A DNA stretch of 43,427 bases from Desulfuromonadales bacterium (GCA_013377095.1 JACAAY010000041.1:1-43427); one strand, 5' to 3'. Positions 1-7,142 are shown, counted from the stretch's first letter. The notes: a model not told the origin generated them from the letters alone. A program made the numbers and translations.

Positions 1-1
1 C

Positions 2-577
2 ACCTTGACGGGGGTGGTCCTCGAAGAATCCCACAAATCATTGGCCCAGGAAACCTTGGCAGGCCTCCCCGGCGTTATGAGTGTGGACAACAGGCTGGAA
101 GTAAAAACTGAGACGCGTGCCAGGAGTTCGGATGAGTGGCTTGCCACAAAAGTGAAAACCACGCTCATGTTTCATAACAGCGTAAGCGCCGGCATAACCA
201 GGGTTAACGCTAAAGACGGCATCGTGACCCTGCGAGGCGAAGCTGCCAACGAGGCACAAAAGGAATTGACGACTGAGTACACCAGGGATGTCGAAGGGGT
301 TAAAGGCATACATAATGAAATGACCGTGGCAAGGGACTCGAAAAAGCCGCGAACGGTGGGCGAAACGATTGATGACGCTTCCATCACCGCCCAGGTCAAA
401 CTGACATTGCTCTATCACCGCTCGACCAGTGCCATCAATACCTCGGTCGCCACGAGGGATGGTGTGGTTACCTTAAGCGGCAAGGCTGGCAATGCAGCCG
501 AATTGGACCTGGCCAGCAAGCTCGCCGGCGACATATACGGTGTGAAGGATGTCAAGAACCTGATGACCGTCGAGTAG
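2..577 (+). CDS. BON-domain periplasmic protein, 5' end outside window
   Basis: The reading frame is open from the left edge, so the start and any signal peptide lie outside the window. The visible 190 or so residues hold the end of one BON domain and two complete ones (roughly residues 38-110 and 118-190 of the visible part). Each complete copy has the BON pattern of a D-x-x-I/W-x-x-K-V-K-x-x-L helix followed by V/T-x-x-G-x-V-T-L-x-G and a V-x-x-V/I-x-N end. BON domains are thought to bind phospholipid or envelope surfaces; OsmY is the best known example, and the likely place is the periplasm. The last domain ends in a typical V-K-N-L-M-T-V-E. The specific role is unknown. A second, lipoprotein-type BON gene lies at 29193-29546. 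Confidence 0.85.
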   Translation, partial: TLTGVVLEESHKSLAQETLAGLPGVMSVDNRLEVKTETRARSSDEWLATKVKTTLMFHNSVSAGITRVNAKDGIVTLRGEAANEAQKELTTEYTRDVEGVKGIHNEMTVARDSKKPRTVGETIDDASITAQVKLTLLYHRSTSAINTSVATRDGVVTLSGKAGNAAELDLASKLAGDIYGVKDVKNLMTVE

Positions 578-657
578 TCAGTGCACCAGAGAGATTGAAG
601 GCTGCAATCACTACTTGATTGCGGACAATCATCTCCACAACGCTCTGAATAAAAAAA

Positions 658-688
658 GCCCCGCATACAGGAGGATGATATGCGGGGC
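658..688 (-). terminator. Rho-independent terminator for the minus strand
   Basis: A perfect 10-bp stem (GCCCCGCATA / TATGCGGGGC) has an 11-nt loop. Seven A residues just left of it become a run of U when read on the minus strand, so it should end transcripts from the 55-aa gene at 922-1089. On the plus strand no T-run follows, so it is not an obvious end for the BON gene. The rest of the gene-free stretch 578-921 shows nothing else I can support. Confidence 0.7.
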
Positions 689-921
689 ACGTATAACTAC
701 GGATACGTTCGATTATGACACATCAGTTTCGAATTTCAACCGGATGGGGCGTATGAGGATGTCAGTACTGCAGAAAAGAAAACACCCGCTGTTAACGTTC
801 GAATCCGGCGGTAGTACAACATCTGCGCAAACAGACGGGTAAAGCATGGCGAGCGTCTGGCAATGCACCAAGGGAAATGATTTGTCACACCAGAAAAACT
901 ACGCCTGGAATGGATTCCCCC

Positions 922-1089
922 TTATTCAACTTCGATATTTACGTAGGGGTGCTGTTGCCGAGCAACTGCCGCTGCATCTTTCCTGGATTTATAGCATATC
1001 TTTCCTGGTGAGACGTAGCCACTTGATTCTTCATTGATATACCAACAGTCTGGCTGGTTGGCGCGTTGCTTAACAATTACTTTGATCAT
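922..1089 (-). CDS. Small hypothetical protein, 55 aa
   Basis: This short minus-strand frame encodes 55 residues starting MIKVIVKQRANQ and ending VNIEVE. A strong ribosome binding site (GGAGG, 5 nt before ATG) decides the start. The protein is soluble, basic in the middle, and contains two Cys. It may form a small beta-alpha-beta fold: a beta strand (IKVIV), a W-Y-I-N turn, an R-K-D-A-A-A-V-A-R helix and a final strand. It resembles no family I can name. The terminator at 658-688 suits its transcript, and it diverges from pgk. No sigma-54 unit of the kind found elsewhere here was seen upstream. Confidence 0.75.
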   Translation of the reverse strand: MIKVIVKQRANQPDCWYINEESSGYVSPGKICYKSRKDAAAVARQQHPYVNIEVE

Positions 1090-1305
1090 GATGTCCTCCA
1101 ATACGTTGAGATACGGTGACTTCTAACATTTACCCTGTGCCGAAAGCACACTTGAACGTTTTGCAAGCATACTCCCCTAAAAAATTAGAAGATACTTTAT
1201 TTTGCCCCTCACCCGAATATCTTCTCGGTCACACTCGCCACAACTCCCCCAGCAGCCATAGAGCGTCGCTGCCCAGGTGGTTTACTCTGTTTGAAGGAGG
1301 ATTCT

Positions 1306-2502
1306 ATGCCGATTCATTATATTGATCAGATCAAGGACCTTAAGGATAAAAAAGTCTTTATCCGCGTTGATTTCAATGTCCCGCAGGATGACAAGGGAAC
1401 TATCACCGATGACACCCGGATTGCAGGTGCGGTACCAACCATCAGGTATGTTGCGGGGCAGGGCGCGAAGGTAGTGCTGGCTTCACATCTGGGGCGCCCC
1501 AAGGGAGAAAGGAATCTCACGTATTCCATGGCGCCGGCTTCCACTCGTCTGTCCGAATTGCTCGGTATGCACGTCACACAGGCGCCTGACTGTTTCGGCC
1601 CCGAGGTGACACGGATGATTGATGCGCTCAAGTCGGGTGAAATTGTGATGCTTGAAAACGTCCGTTTCTACCCTGGTGAGGAAAAAAACGACGCCGATTT
1701 TGCCCGGAATCTGGCGGATGGTTGCGAAATCTATGTCAACGATGCCTTTGCCGTCTCCCATCGCGCCCATGCTTCAGTGGAGGCGATCACCAGGATAATC
1801 CCCTGCATTACCGCAGGCTTCCTGATGAGAAATGAGATGATCTTCTTCGACAAGGCCATGCGTAATCCGGTGAGTCCCCTCGTGGCTATTTTGGGGGGCG
1901 CCAAGATTTCGGGCAAGCTGGAGGTTCTGGAGGCGTTACTCGACAAGGTGGACAAGGTGGTGGTCGGCGGTGGTATGGCGTTCACGTTTCTCAAAGCCAT
2001 GGGATATTCGATCGGCACATCGCTGGTGGAGAACGAATTGATCCCCACTGCCGGGAAGATCATGGATAAGGCTAAAAAAAAGGGGGTCAAGTTCTACCTG
2101 CCGGTGGACTGTGTTGTGGCCACTGCCTGTGAAGCTGCGGCAACCAACTTCATTTCCACCGTACAGGAAATCCCCGAGGGATGGATGGCGCTTGATATCG
2201 GGCCTGCCTCGACGTCACTCTTCACCGAGGCCTTGCGGGACGCCAAAACAATATTCTGGAATGGCCCCATGGGGGTTTTTGAGCTGGATGCCTTTGCCCG
2301 CGGCACCTTTGCCATGGCCGAGGCTGTGGGGAACTCCTTTGCAACCACCATCATCGGCGGTGGCGATACTGACTTGGCTGTGCGCAAATCCGGCATGGCC
2401 GGCAAGATGAGTTATATCTCGACCGGTGGCGGCGCTTTCCTTGAACTCCTGGAAGGCAAGATCTTGCCGGGCGTGGCGGCGCTTGATATCAAATCCGATT
2501 AA
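1306..2502 (+). CDS. pgk: Phosphoglycerate kinase
   Basis: Phosphoglycerate kinase catalyses 1,3-bisphosphoglycerate + ADP to 3-phosphoglycerate + ATP in cytosolic glycolysis and gluconeogenesis. At 398 aa it has the usual bacterial length. Visible signatures are the N-terminal R-V-D-F-N-V-P, the substrate-site S-H-L-G-R-P, the L-L-E-N-V-R-F type motif (M-L-E-N-V-R-F), the hinge [10 protein letters not shown], and the C-terminal nucleotide loop with G-G-G-D-T and S-T-G-G-G-A-F-L-E. The start was placed at ATG 1306 because GGAGG sits 6 nt before it; an in-frame TTG at 1291 lies within the leader and has no such site. The gene stands apart from gap and pfkA, which are at 39423-41504. Nothing in the upstream 200 nt matches the sigma-54 unit that precedes pfkA. 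Confidence 0.97.
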   Translation: MPIHYIDQIKDLKDKKVFIRVDFNVPQDDKGTITDDTRIAGAVPTIRYVAGQGAKVVLASHLGRPKGERNLTYSMAPASTRLSELLGMHVTQAPDCFGPEVTRMIDALKSGEIVMLENVRFYPGEEKNDADFARNLADGCEIYVNDAFAVSHRAHASVEAITRIIPCITAGFLMRNEMIFFDKAMRNPVSPLVAILGGAKISGKLEVLEALLDKVDKVVVGGGMAFTFLKAMGYSIGTSLVENELIPTAGKIMDKAKKKGVKFYLPVDCVVATACEAAATNFISTVQEIPEGWMALDIGPASTSLFTEALRDAKTIFWNGPMGVFELDAFARGTFAMAEAVGNSFATTIIGGGDTDLAVRKSGMAGKMSYISTGGGAFLELLEGKILPGVAALDIKSD

Positions 2503-2569
2503 AAAATATACTTCTCTGGTCCCCCCAGAGGTTGCCGGGGTCATGTGAAGAAGGTAAAGGAAACCAAGC

Positions 2570-3076
2570 GTGGATAGAGTTAAAATTGGCTGCAACTATG
2601 TTAAACAACCTTTTTGGAAAGTGATCCTCGGAGTTCCACTCATCTATCTGCCGATTATAACGACCGTGCCGTTCGTGGTGATGGGAGTGTTTCTGATTAA
2701 AACCCATCTGAAAAATGTCGGCGGCATGAATATCAAATCCTATTGGGATTTTGTCCCTGACTGGGTTTCACATCGCTATGTGAATGCCGAGCAACCGACA
2801 ATCGACCTTCCCTGGTATCAACCGGCGCATTACCGATTTTTTTGGGTTCTTAATTGCAAACACTACTGTCCATTGAGCGTTGCGCTCTTCAGGTACACCA
2901 CGTATCTGGTAATGATTGTGGAAAACTGGTGGTGCCCATTTGCTCATGACAAGAAACAGGACTATGCGGAAGCGGCAATCGATAAGTCCTTTTGGCATGT
3001 TCATCCGGAGGAACTCAAAAAGCTGGATCCTGCAGACAGACTAAACCCGATCTGGAATGAAAAGGGTAAACCGTAA
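2570..3076 (+). CDS. Hypothetical membrane-associated protein, 168 aa
   Basis: A GTG start at 2570 follows an AAGG-type ribosome binding site, 67 nt after pgk, so the two may be cotranscribed. The protein has one clear hydrophobic segment at about residues 18-45 (Ile/Leu/Pro/Val rich) and a second moderately hydrophobic stretch near 98-118. It is rich in Trp, Tyr and Phe. A C-K-H-Y-C-P motif and a W-W-C-P-F-A-H motif give four Cys and two His close together, which could bind metal or form disulfides; there is no CXXCH. I do not recognise the family. A terminator follows at 3107-3137. Confidence 0.75.
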   Translation: MDRVKIGCNYVKQPFWKVILGVPLIYLPIITTVPFVVMGVFLIKTHLKNVGGMNIKSYWDFVPDWVSHRYVNAEQPTIDLPWYQPAHYRFFWVLNCKHYCPLSVALFRYTTYLVMIVENWWCPFAHDKKQDYAEAAIDKSFWHVHPEELKKLDPADRLNPIWNEKGKP

Positions 3077-3106
3077 ATCTTTCATGTTGAAATGAGTTTC
3101 AAAAAT

Positions 3107-3137
3107 AAAGCCCTTAATGTCACGCATTCAGGGCTTT
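3107..3137. terminator. Bidirectional Rho-independent terminator
   Basis: An 8-bp stem (AAAGCCCT / AGGGCTTT) with a 15-nt loop sits between convergent genes ending at 3076 and 3225. A short T-run follows on the plus strand and ATTTTTG follows on the minus strand, so it can serve both. Confidence 0.75.
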
Positions 3138-3224
3138 TCGCCGTATGGCGACCCTTTCGTCACCCCTGTTAAGGGGCGGCAAGTTGGATGTATTTGAATG
3201 TCACGTTGTCCGGTTTTTCGCTGC

Positions 3225-3443
3225 TCACGACTCGCACGTCAACAGCAACCGCTTGCCTTTACGGTCTCTCCAGCTGCCATTTCCATTGATACGGTTGCTT
3301 CGCAGATTGTCCTTACCGAGATGAACCCAACCCGATGAACGGCAGAAACTGCTGATTTCATTTTTTTCAAGTAATTCATCCAGGTCCTGTTGAGGCACCG
3401 AGCCATATGACCCGTCCACATATATAACCGGTAGTATCTTCAT
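3225..3443 (-). CDS. Small hypothetical protein, 72 aa (YVDGSYG type)
   Basis: The start at 3443 (MKILPVIYVDGSYG) was chosen over the longer upstream frame, because the longer frame runs through the sigma-54 promoter and activator element described below. The protein has a Y-V-D-G-S-Y-G-x-V beginning, an L-x-x-L-L-x-x-x-x-I-x-x-F helix, an R-S-S-G-W-V-x-L-G-K-D strand and a basic tail. I recall similar short proteins with a GxYG and GWV pattern from Geobacter-type genomes but cannot name a family. It is the only gene between its promoter and the terminator at 3107-3137. A weak purine-rich stretch (GGGGAAAAAGAGA) precedes the ATG. Its promoter architecture is shared with six other genes in the window. 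Confidence 0.7.
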   Translation of the reverse strand: MKILPVIYVDGSYGSVPQQDLDELLEKNEISSFCRSSGWVHLGKDNLRSNRINGNGSWRDRKGKRLLLTCES

Positions 3444-3517
3444 TCTCTTTTTCCCCACTACGTTTCTGTCCGTATTGTTACATGACATGTACAGCGGCAT
3501 CGTTCCTCTGGTAGTAC

Positions 3518-3532
3518 GCAACATGGGTGCCA
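3518..3532 (-). promoter_or_regulatory. Sigma-54 promoter (unit A)
   Basis: Read on the minus strand: TGGCAC, 5 nt, TTGC, matching the -24/-12 consensus. Transcription should begin near 3507, about 63 nt before the 72-aa gene. The matching upstream element at 3616-3662 lies exactly 83 nt away. Confidence 0.85.
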
Positions 3533-3615
3533 GTGAAGAGCTTGGGGGGCTGCGGGTGTAAGGGGCTGTTTGTAAGGCTATTGGTGGGAGGAGTAATGGC
3601 CGGGAGAGGAAAAAA

Positions 3616-3662
3616 CCGTCAGCGGTATCTGTCATATGTAGAATAACTGCCATACGTGACGG
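3616..3662 (-). promoter_or_regulatory. 47-bp upstream activating element (unit A)
   Basis: Read on the minus strand it starts CCGTCACGTATGGCAG and ends with ATGACAG, 7 nt and TGACGG. It belongs to a family of seven copies with identical internal spacing, each 83 nt from a -24 box. Likely binding site of a sigma-54 enhancer-binding protein (inference). Confidence 0.85.
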
Positions 3663-3808
3663 ATCGCGTCCCATACGAGGAACTGGAGATGACTTGACTC
3701 AGGTGGGAAAGGATGCAGCCGTTTCTGGATCCAGCGGGTCCGGCAACGGCATTATCACTTTTAAACGAAAATTGACGCACTGCATTCAGGTTCATGCCCC
3801 AATGTGGT

Positions 3809-3855
3809 CCTTCATATATGATGGTAATGCTACATCTGGCGGATATGGATGGTGG
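3809..3855 (+). promoter_or_regulatory. Diverged 47-bp upstream activating element (unit G)
   Basis: This copy was found by looking 83 nt upstream of the sigma-54 promoter at 3939. It starts CCTTCATATATGATGG and carries TGGCGG and TGGTGG at the two places where the others have TGACGG. It is the least conserved copy but fully in register. The stretch 3444-4108 has no gene; it holds units A and G and the leader hairpins, plus a run of nine C near 3868-3876. Confidence 0.65.
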
Positions 3856-3938
3856 AATAAAGTATCCCCCCCCCGTTTTTTCAATATCTTTCCTCGTACA
3901 ATCAAACTCTTATCAATGTAGTCTCTTCGATGAGTCTC

Positions 3939-3953
3939 TGGCACGTTAGTTGC
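3939..3953 (+). promoter_or_regulatory. Sigma-54 promoter (unit G) of the CsbD operon
   Basis: TGGCAC, GTTAG, TTGC is a full match to the -24/-12 consensus. The same N5 (GTTAG) occurs in the promoters at 29037 and 41557. The predicted start near 3965 leaves a leader of about 143 nt before the CsbD-like gene. Confidence 0.88.
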
Positions 3954-4010
3954 GAAATACCTTTGTAGCGGGACATGGGTACTTACATGCTTTCTACTGA
4001 ATTTGAGTCA

Positions 4011-4086
4011 CTATCCTAGCCCTGACAAGCAGGATAGGTGCGTTCACGAAGTTATTTTCTTCCGGAAAAACCCGGAAAATAACTTC
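4011..4086 (+). promoter_or_regulatory. Two leader hairpins before the CsbD-like gene
   Basis: The predicted 5' leader holds two stems. The first is 7 bp (CTATCCT / AGGATAG, 4011-4037). The second (4048-4086) has an 11-bp outer stem (GAAGTTATTTT with its complement) and a 4-bp inner CCGG stem around a 6-nt loop. It ends about 10 nt before the AAAGGAGG ribosome binding site. No U-run follows, so it is not a normal terminator; it may stabilise the mRNA or control translation. Confidence 0.6.
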
Positions 4087-4108
4087 TAACTTACTAAAGG
4101 AGGATACT

Positions 4109-4288
4109 ATGAAATCGAGTACAAGAGACAAGGCGGAAGGAACATTTCACCAGATGAAAGGTGCGGTCAAGGAAGTAGTCGGGAAACTGGGAGATAATCC
4201 GAAATTGCACGCTGAAGGTGTCATTGAAAAGGTGTCGGGAAAAGTTCAGGAAAGAGTTGGGCAATGCAAGAGTATCATTGGGAAGTAG
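4109..4288 (+). CDS. CsbD-family stress protein, 59 aa
   Basis: A near-perfect ribosome binding site (AAAGGAGG) lies 6 nt before the ATG. The 59-aa product has the CsbD-like pattern: D-K-A-E-G-x-x-x-Q-x-K-G-x-V-K-E near the N terminus, then G-x-x-x-x-N-P, then a matching A-E-G-x-x-E-K-x-x-G-K-V-Q-E half. CsbD proteins are small, very hydrophilic, helical and induced by general stress in many bacteria; their biochemical role is unknown. This one is first in a plus-strand group with the beta-barrel gene (gap 44 nt) and the GSP17M-like gene (gap 63 nt), ending at the terminator 5588-5622. A sigma-54 promoter and upstream element (unit G) precede it. Confidence 0.9.
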   Translation: MKSSTRDKAEGTFHQMKGAVKEVVGKLGDNPKLHAEGVIEKVSGKVQERVGQCKSIIGK

Positions 4289-4332
4289 CATTGTGATAGC
4301 ACTTAAACGGTAGCAAAGGGAGAAAAAAACGT

Positions 4333-4911
4333 ATGAAAAAGCTTATTGTCCTTGCCTGTGCAGCTGCGACTCTTTCTCTGGCATCCGGCAACGCACATGC
4401 CGACAGTATTAAAGGTAGAGTCGGTGTAACCGGAAAAATAGGTTTCCTTGTCCCTTCCGATGGTGACATCGGTCCTTACAAGAATAAAACCGATGTCGGT
4501 TTTATTGGTGGTGGTGGCATTATCTACGGAATAGATGATCATTTCGCAGCTGAGATCGACGTAACCCGAAGCGAATTCGATTCGGATTTTGCCGCTTTCG
4601 GCGTAACCAATGTAACCCTGGGAGCACAGTATCGTTTCGCCCTTAGCCAGCCAAAACTTGTCCCCTATGTGGGTGCAGGTCTCGATATCCTGATAAGTGA
4701 TGCCGACCACGGACTGAGCGTCAACACGATGGTCGGCGCCCATGCAAGTGCAGGTATCGACTATTTCATCATGAAGCAGTTGGCTTTGACCGCAGAGGCA
4801 AAGCTAGTTGTTGCCCCGGATACCGACATCAAGGGGCTGACCGGCAAAGTGGGTAATTTCGACCCGACAGCCGTATCCACCACATTCGGTGTCAGGTTTT
4901 TCTTTAATTAG
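4333..4911 (+). CDS. Outer-membrane beta-barrel protein, 192 aa
   Basis: The N terminus is a classic signal peptide: Lys-Lys, a hydrophobic core rich in Leu and Ala, and a probable cleavage after A-H-A. The mature part of about 168 residues alternates polar and hydrophobic residues in strands with Gly-rich turns (for example V-G-F-I-G-G-G-G and Y-V-G-A-G-L), and the C terminus ends in aromatic residues (V-R-F-F-F-N). This is the pattern of an eight-stranded barrel of the OmpA-N/OmpX/OmpW kind. No C-terminal peptidoglycan-binding domain is present, so it is a free barrel. It sits between two stress-type genes and probably shares their sigma-54 control. The ligand or transport role cannot be told from sequence. 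Confidence 0.85.
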   Translation: MKKLIVLACAAATLSLASGNAHADSIKGRVGVTGKIGFLVPSDGDIGPYKNKTDVGFIGGGGIIYGIDDHFAAEIDVTRSEFDSDFAAFGVTNVTLGAQYRFALSQPKLVPYVGAGLDILISDADHGLSVNTMVGAHASAGIDYFIMKQLALTAEAKLVVAPDTDIKGLTGKVGNFDPTAVSTTFGVRFFFN

Positions 4912-4974
4912 TTTTAAAACAAAACGGCGCGGTTAATGCCATTGGCAGCCTGCGCTGCAACAAGGAGATAGACC

Positions 4975-5511
4975 ATGTCTGAACACAACGCAGTTGTCGG
5001 AATTTTCAATGCCCATACCGAGGCGGAAACAAGTATAAAAGAACTCCAGAGGTCCGGGTTCGACATGAAGAAGCTGTCCATAGTCGGTAAGGATTATCAT
5101 ACCGAGGAACACGTTGTCGGTTACTACAATATTGGCGACCGTATGAAGTTCTGGGGCAAACAGGGGGCCTTTTGGGGTGGATTTTGGGGCTTGCTGTTTG
5201 GGTCGGCCCTTTTCGTTATTCCCGGTGTTGGTCCCCTCGTCGTTTTTGGCCCGCTCGTGGGGTGGATTGTCGGAGCGCTGGAAGGAGCGGTTGTGATCGG
5301 CGGGTTGAGTGCTTTGGCAGCAGCGTTGTACAGCATTGGTATTCCCAAGAACAGCAGCATTGTGTACGAGACAGCCATCAAATCCGACAAGTTCCTCGTT
5401 ATCGCCCACGGAACGGCGGACGAGGTTGCCAAGGCCAAGAGCATTCTCGAGACGTCCGGCGCATCGCAAGTCGACATACATACGGGGATACACGGAGAAT
5501 TCAAGGGATAG
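4975..5511 (+). CDS. GSP17M/YflT-like stress protein with glycine-rich membrane segment
   Basis: The first 50 residues match the general-stress-protein 17M (YflT-like) fold: V-V-G-I-F-x-x-x-x-E-A-E-x-x-I-x-x-L followed by G-F-D-M-K-K-L-S-I-V-G-K-D. The middle (about residues 60-122) is a long Gly/Phe/Trp and Val/Leu-rich hydrophobic stretch with repeated G-x-x-x-G, probably two membrane helices. The last 45 residues are soluble and contain a V-I-A-H-G-T segment typical of this group. Members are widespread near CsbD and BON genes; function is unknown. A ribosome binding site (AAGGAG) precedes the ATG. It is the last gene before the terminator at 5588-5622. Confidence 0.85.
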   Translation: MSEHNAVVGIFNAHTEAETSIKELQRSGFDMKKLSIVGKDYHTEEHVVGYYNIGDRMKFWGKQGAFWGGFWGLLFGSALFVIPGVGPLVVFGPLVGWIVGALEGAVVIGGLSALAAALYSIGIPKNSSIVYETAIKSDKFLVIAHGTADEVAKAKSILETSGASQVDIHTGIHGEFKG

Positions 5512-5587
5512 ACGTCACATAACTCCCGATGTAGCTTGTTACCTCAGGTGTCCTTCACCATTTTTGGCGCTGGACTGCAACGTTGCG

Positions 5588-5622
5588 AAGGCAGGGCGGG
5601 TTTGTTCCCGACCTGCCTTTTG
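5588..5622 (+). terminator. Rho-independent terminator of the CsbD operon
   Basis: Stem AAGGCAGGxCGGG pairs with CCCGxCCTGCCTT across a short loop, and TTTT follows. It ends the 4109-5511 group. The gene-free stretch 5512-5911 otherwise holds unit B. Confidence 0.8.
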
Positions 5623-5692
5623 CGGTCCAAGTTATGGGGAAGAGGGGAAGGACGGTTCAGAAAATGTCGCTCGACCACGTCCTCAACGTGAT

Positions 5693-5739
5693 CCTTCACG
5701 TATGACGGTTATGTTATATATGACGGCTGCAATTGACAG
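5693..5739 (+). promoter_or_regulatory. 47-bp upstream activating element (unit B)
   Basis: It starts CCTTCACGTATGACGG and ends ATGACGG, 7 nt, TGACAG. Here the central site is itself ATGACGG, suggesting that ATGGCAG in the other copies is also a half-site. It is exactly 83 nt from the promoter at 5823. Confidence 0.82.
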
Positions 5740-5822
5740 ATTAGACTTGGCATCATCTCCTCTCCCTGTGTTTTCCTCATTTTAATCAAAGTGTTGCACT
5801 CGCAGTCACCATGAGATTTCTC

Positions 5823-5837
5823 CGGCATGATAGTTGC
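5823..5837 (+). promoter_or_regulatory. Sigma-54 promoter (unit B)
   Basis: CGGCAT, GATAG, TTGC keeps the essential GG and GC with correct spacing. The predicted start is near 5849, about 62 nt before the 64-aa gene. Confidence 0.82.
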
Positions 5838-5911
5838 CTTTCTAGAAAGAAGGACTGCACTGCATTTGCAGGGGTCCACAACCATCTTTCGAAGCTAAAA
5901 GGAGAACGACC

Positions 5912-6106
5912 GTGAAAAATAACAATCCGGAAAAAAATGTCCCCAAGGCAGCTCACGCAGTCCCCACGAAACCGAACGTGTGCGGTATGGATACAGCCGA
6001 TTCTGCTGGTAAAGGAAAGGCCGGTGCCAACGCCATCAAATCCTGTGAAGAAAAAATTGATTCGGCTGTTGAAGCATTGAAAACACCCGGAGCTGAGTCA
6101 GCATAA
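5912..6106 (+). CDS. Small hydrophilic hypothetical protein, 64 aa
   Basis: A GTG start follows a good ribosome binding site (AAAAGGAG, 7 nt away). The 64 residues are rich in Lys, Ala, Pro, Asn and Glu with two Cys (V-C-G-M and K-S-C-E-E-K) and no membrane segment. The N-terminal half looks disordered; the last 25 residues could form one helix. I do not recognise it. It stands directly behind a sigma-54 promoter of the shared type and 130 nt before the PRC-barrel gene, with a strong hairpin between them. It could be a stress-induced disordered protein, but this is a guess from composition only. Confidence 0.65.
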   Translation: MKNNNPEKNVPKAAHAVPTKPNVCGMDTADSAGKGKAGANAIKSCEEKIDSAVEALKTPGAESA

Positions 6107-6135
6107 AAGAAAAAAACGTGAACTGAATCTGTCGA

Positions 6136-6166
6136 GTGAATCCCCGTCCTCTGGACGGGGATTCAC
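6136..6166. other. Perfect 14-bp stem-loop between two genes
   Basis: GTGAATCCCCGTCC pairs completely with GGACGGGGATTCAC over a TCT loop. No T-run follows on the plus strand, so it is not a standard intrinsic terminator. It may be a processing or 3'-end stabilising hairpin that separates the 64-aa gene from the PRC-barrel gene, or a protein-binding palindrome. Confidence 0.6.
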
Positions 6167-6236
6167 GTGGTGGCTGCTGAACGCCTTCCGGCCGACAACG
6201 CAAACGAAACAAAACGCACGCAACGAAAGGACTACC

Positions 6237-7010
6237 ATGCTGATCAAAGCCAAAACGCTCAAAGGTTATACGATGGAAAGTGTCAACGGTGAAATAGGAA
6301 GGGTCAAGGAGTTTTACTTCGATGACCGGCACTGGACGATACGCTATATGGTTGCTGACACGGGAAACTGGCTTTCGGGCAGGCAGGTGCTGATTTCCCC
6401 ATATGCGCTGGTTGCAACGAACAGCGAAGAACAGCATATCGCCGTAAATTTGACCAAAGAGCAGATTGAAAAAAGTCCCTCCCTGAACAGTGACATGCCT
6501 GTCTCGAGACAATTCGAAGAGGCCTACAACGGTTATTATGAATGGCCGATGTATTGGGGCGGACCCTACATGTGGGGGGCATATCCCTATGCTGTTGTGG
6601 CTGCCCGTGAAAAGGGAAGTCATGCCAGACCAGGCGAAAAACCGTGGAATCCCCATCTGCGCAGCACCAACGAAGTGAGCAGCTATCACATCCAGGCCGC
6701 GGATGGTGACATTGGGCACGTGGATGATTTTATCATCGATGATGAAACCTGGGCGATTCGTTATCTGGTCATCGACACTCGAAACTGGTGGCCCGGTAAA
6801 AAGGTTCTGATTTCACCGCACTGGATTGATAAAATCAGTTGGGAAGCATCGAAAGTATTCATTAATCTTACCCGAGCGTCCATCAAGCAGTCACCGGAAT
6901 ACACTGAGGAGTTACTGCTGACCCGGGATTATGAAAACGGGCTGCATGCACATTACAATCGTCAGGGATACTGGGTCGATGAACAGGCTGTCAGGGAGCA
7001 TTCACGTTGA
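6237..7010 (+). CDS. Tandem PRC-barrel domain protein, 257 aa
   Basis: The protein has two PRC-barrel-like repeats, at about residues 1-90 and 137-230. Each has a pattern of S-x-x-G-x-I/V-G-x-V/I-x-x-F-x-x-D-D-x-x-W-x-I-R-Y-x-V-x-D-T-x-N-W and then G-K/R-x-V-L-I-S-P. The linker (90-135) is rich in Tyr, Trp, Gly and Pro. PRC barrels occur in photosynthetic reaction-centre H subunits and RimM, and soluble tandem copies are common stress-associated proteins of unknown function. No signal peptide is seen, so it is probably cytoplasmic. An AAAGGA site precedes the ATG. It may be read from unit B through the 64-aa gene. Confidence 0.9.
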   Translation: MLIKAKTLKGYTMESVNGEIGRVKEFYFDDRHWTIRYMVADTGNWLSGRQVLISPYALVATNSEEQHIAVNLTKEQIEKSPSLNSDMPVSRQFEEAYNGYYEWPMYWGGPYMWGAYPYAVVAAREKGSHARPGEKPWNPHLRSTNEVSSYHIQAADGDIGHVDDFIIDDETWAIRYLVIDTRNWWPGKKVLISPHWIDKISWEASKVFINLTRASIKQSPEYTEELLLTRDYENGLHAHYNRQGYWVDEQAVREHSR

Positions 7011-7061
7011 AGTGAATACAGTGCAGTCGCTTGAAATGATTGATATGCGCTTTGTCGTGTT

Positions 7062-7116
7062 CCGGTCAGGGGCAGCTTCCTGGCCCTGACCGTGGGAGCG
7101 CTGCTCTTTGTCATGT
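7062..7116 (+). repeat. 55-bp duplicate of an internal rbbA segment
   Basis: This intergenic stretch matches 12444-12498 inside the rbbA-like gene at 53 of 55 positions, same orientation, 5,382 bp away. Identity stops abruptly on both sides. It lies just upstream of the export operon and has no reading frame of its own, so it is probably debris of a past recombination or an earlier copy of the transporter. Confidence 0.85.
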
Positions 7117-7142
7117 GTCTCAGAGCATGTGAGGTGAAATGA

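Noticed and set aside
797..806. GTTCGAATCC resembling a tRNA T-loop
   Set aside because: No matching T stem, anticodon arm or acceptor stem could be built around it.
3444..3674. Upstream extension of the 72-aa gene's frame on the minus strand
   Set aside because: This part is the sigma-54 promoter and the 47-bp element. A similar peptide (R-D-P-S-R-M) appears in a plus-strand frame at 5309-5785 only because unit B carries the same DNA element.
3694..3921. Plus-strand 75-aa open frame
   Set aside because: No ribosome binding site or protein-like pattern, and it overlaps the activator element of unit G.
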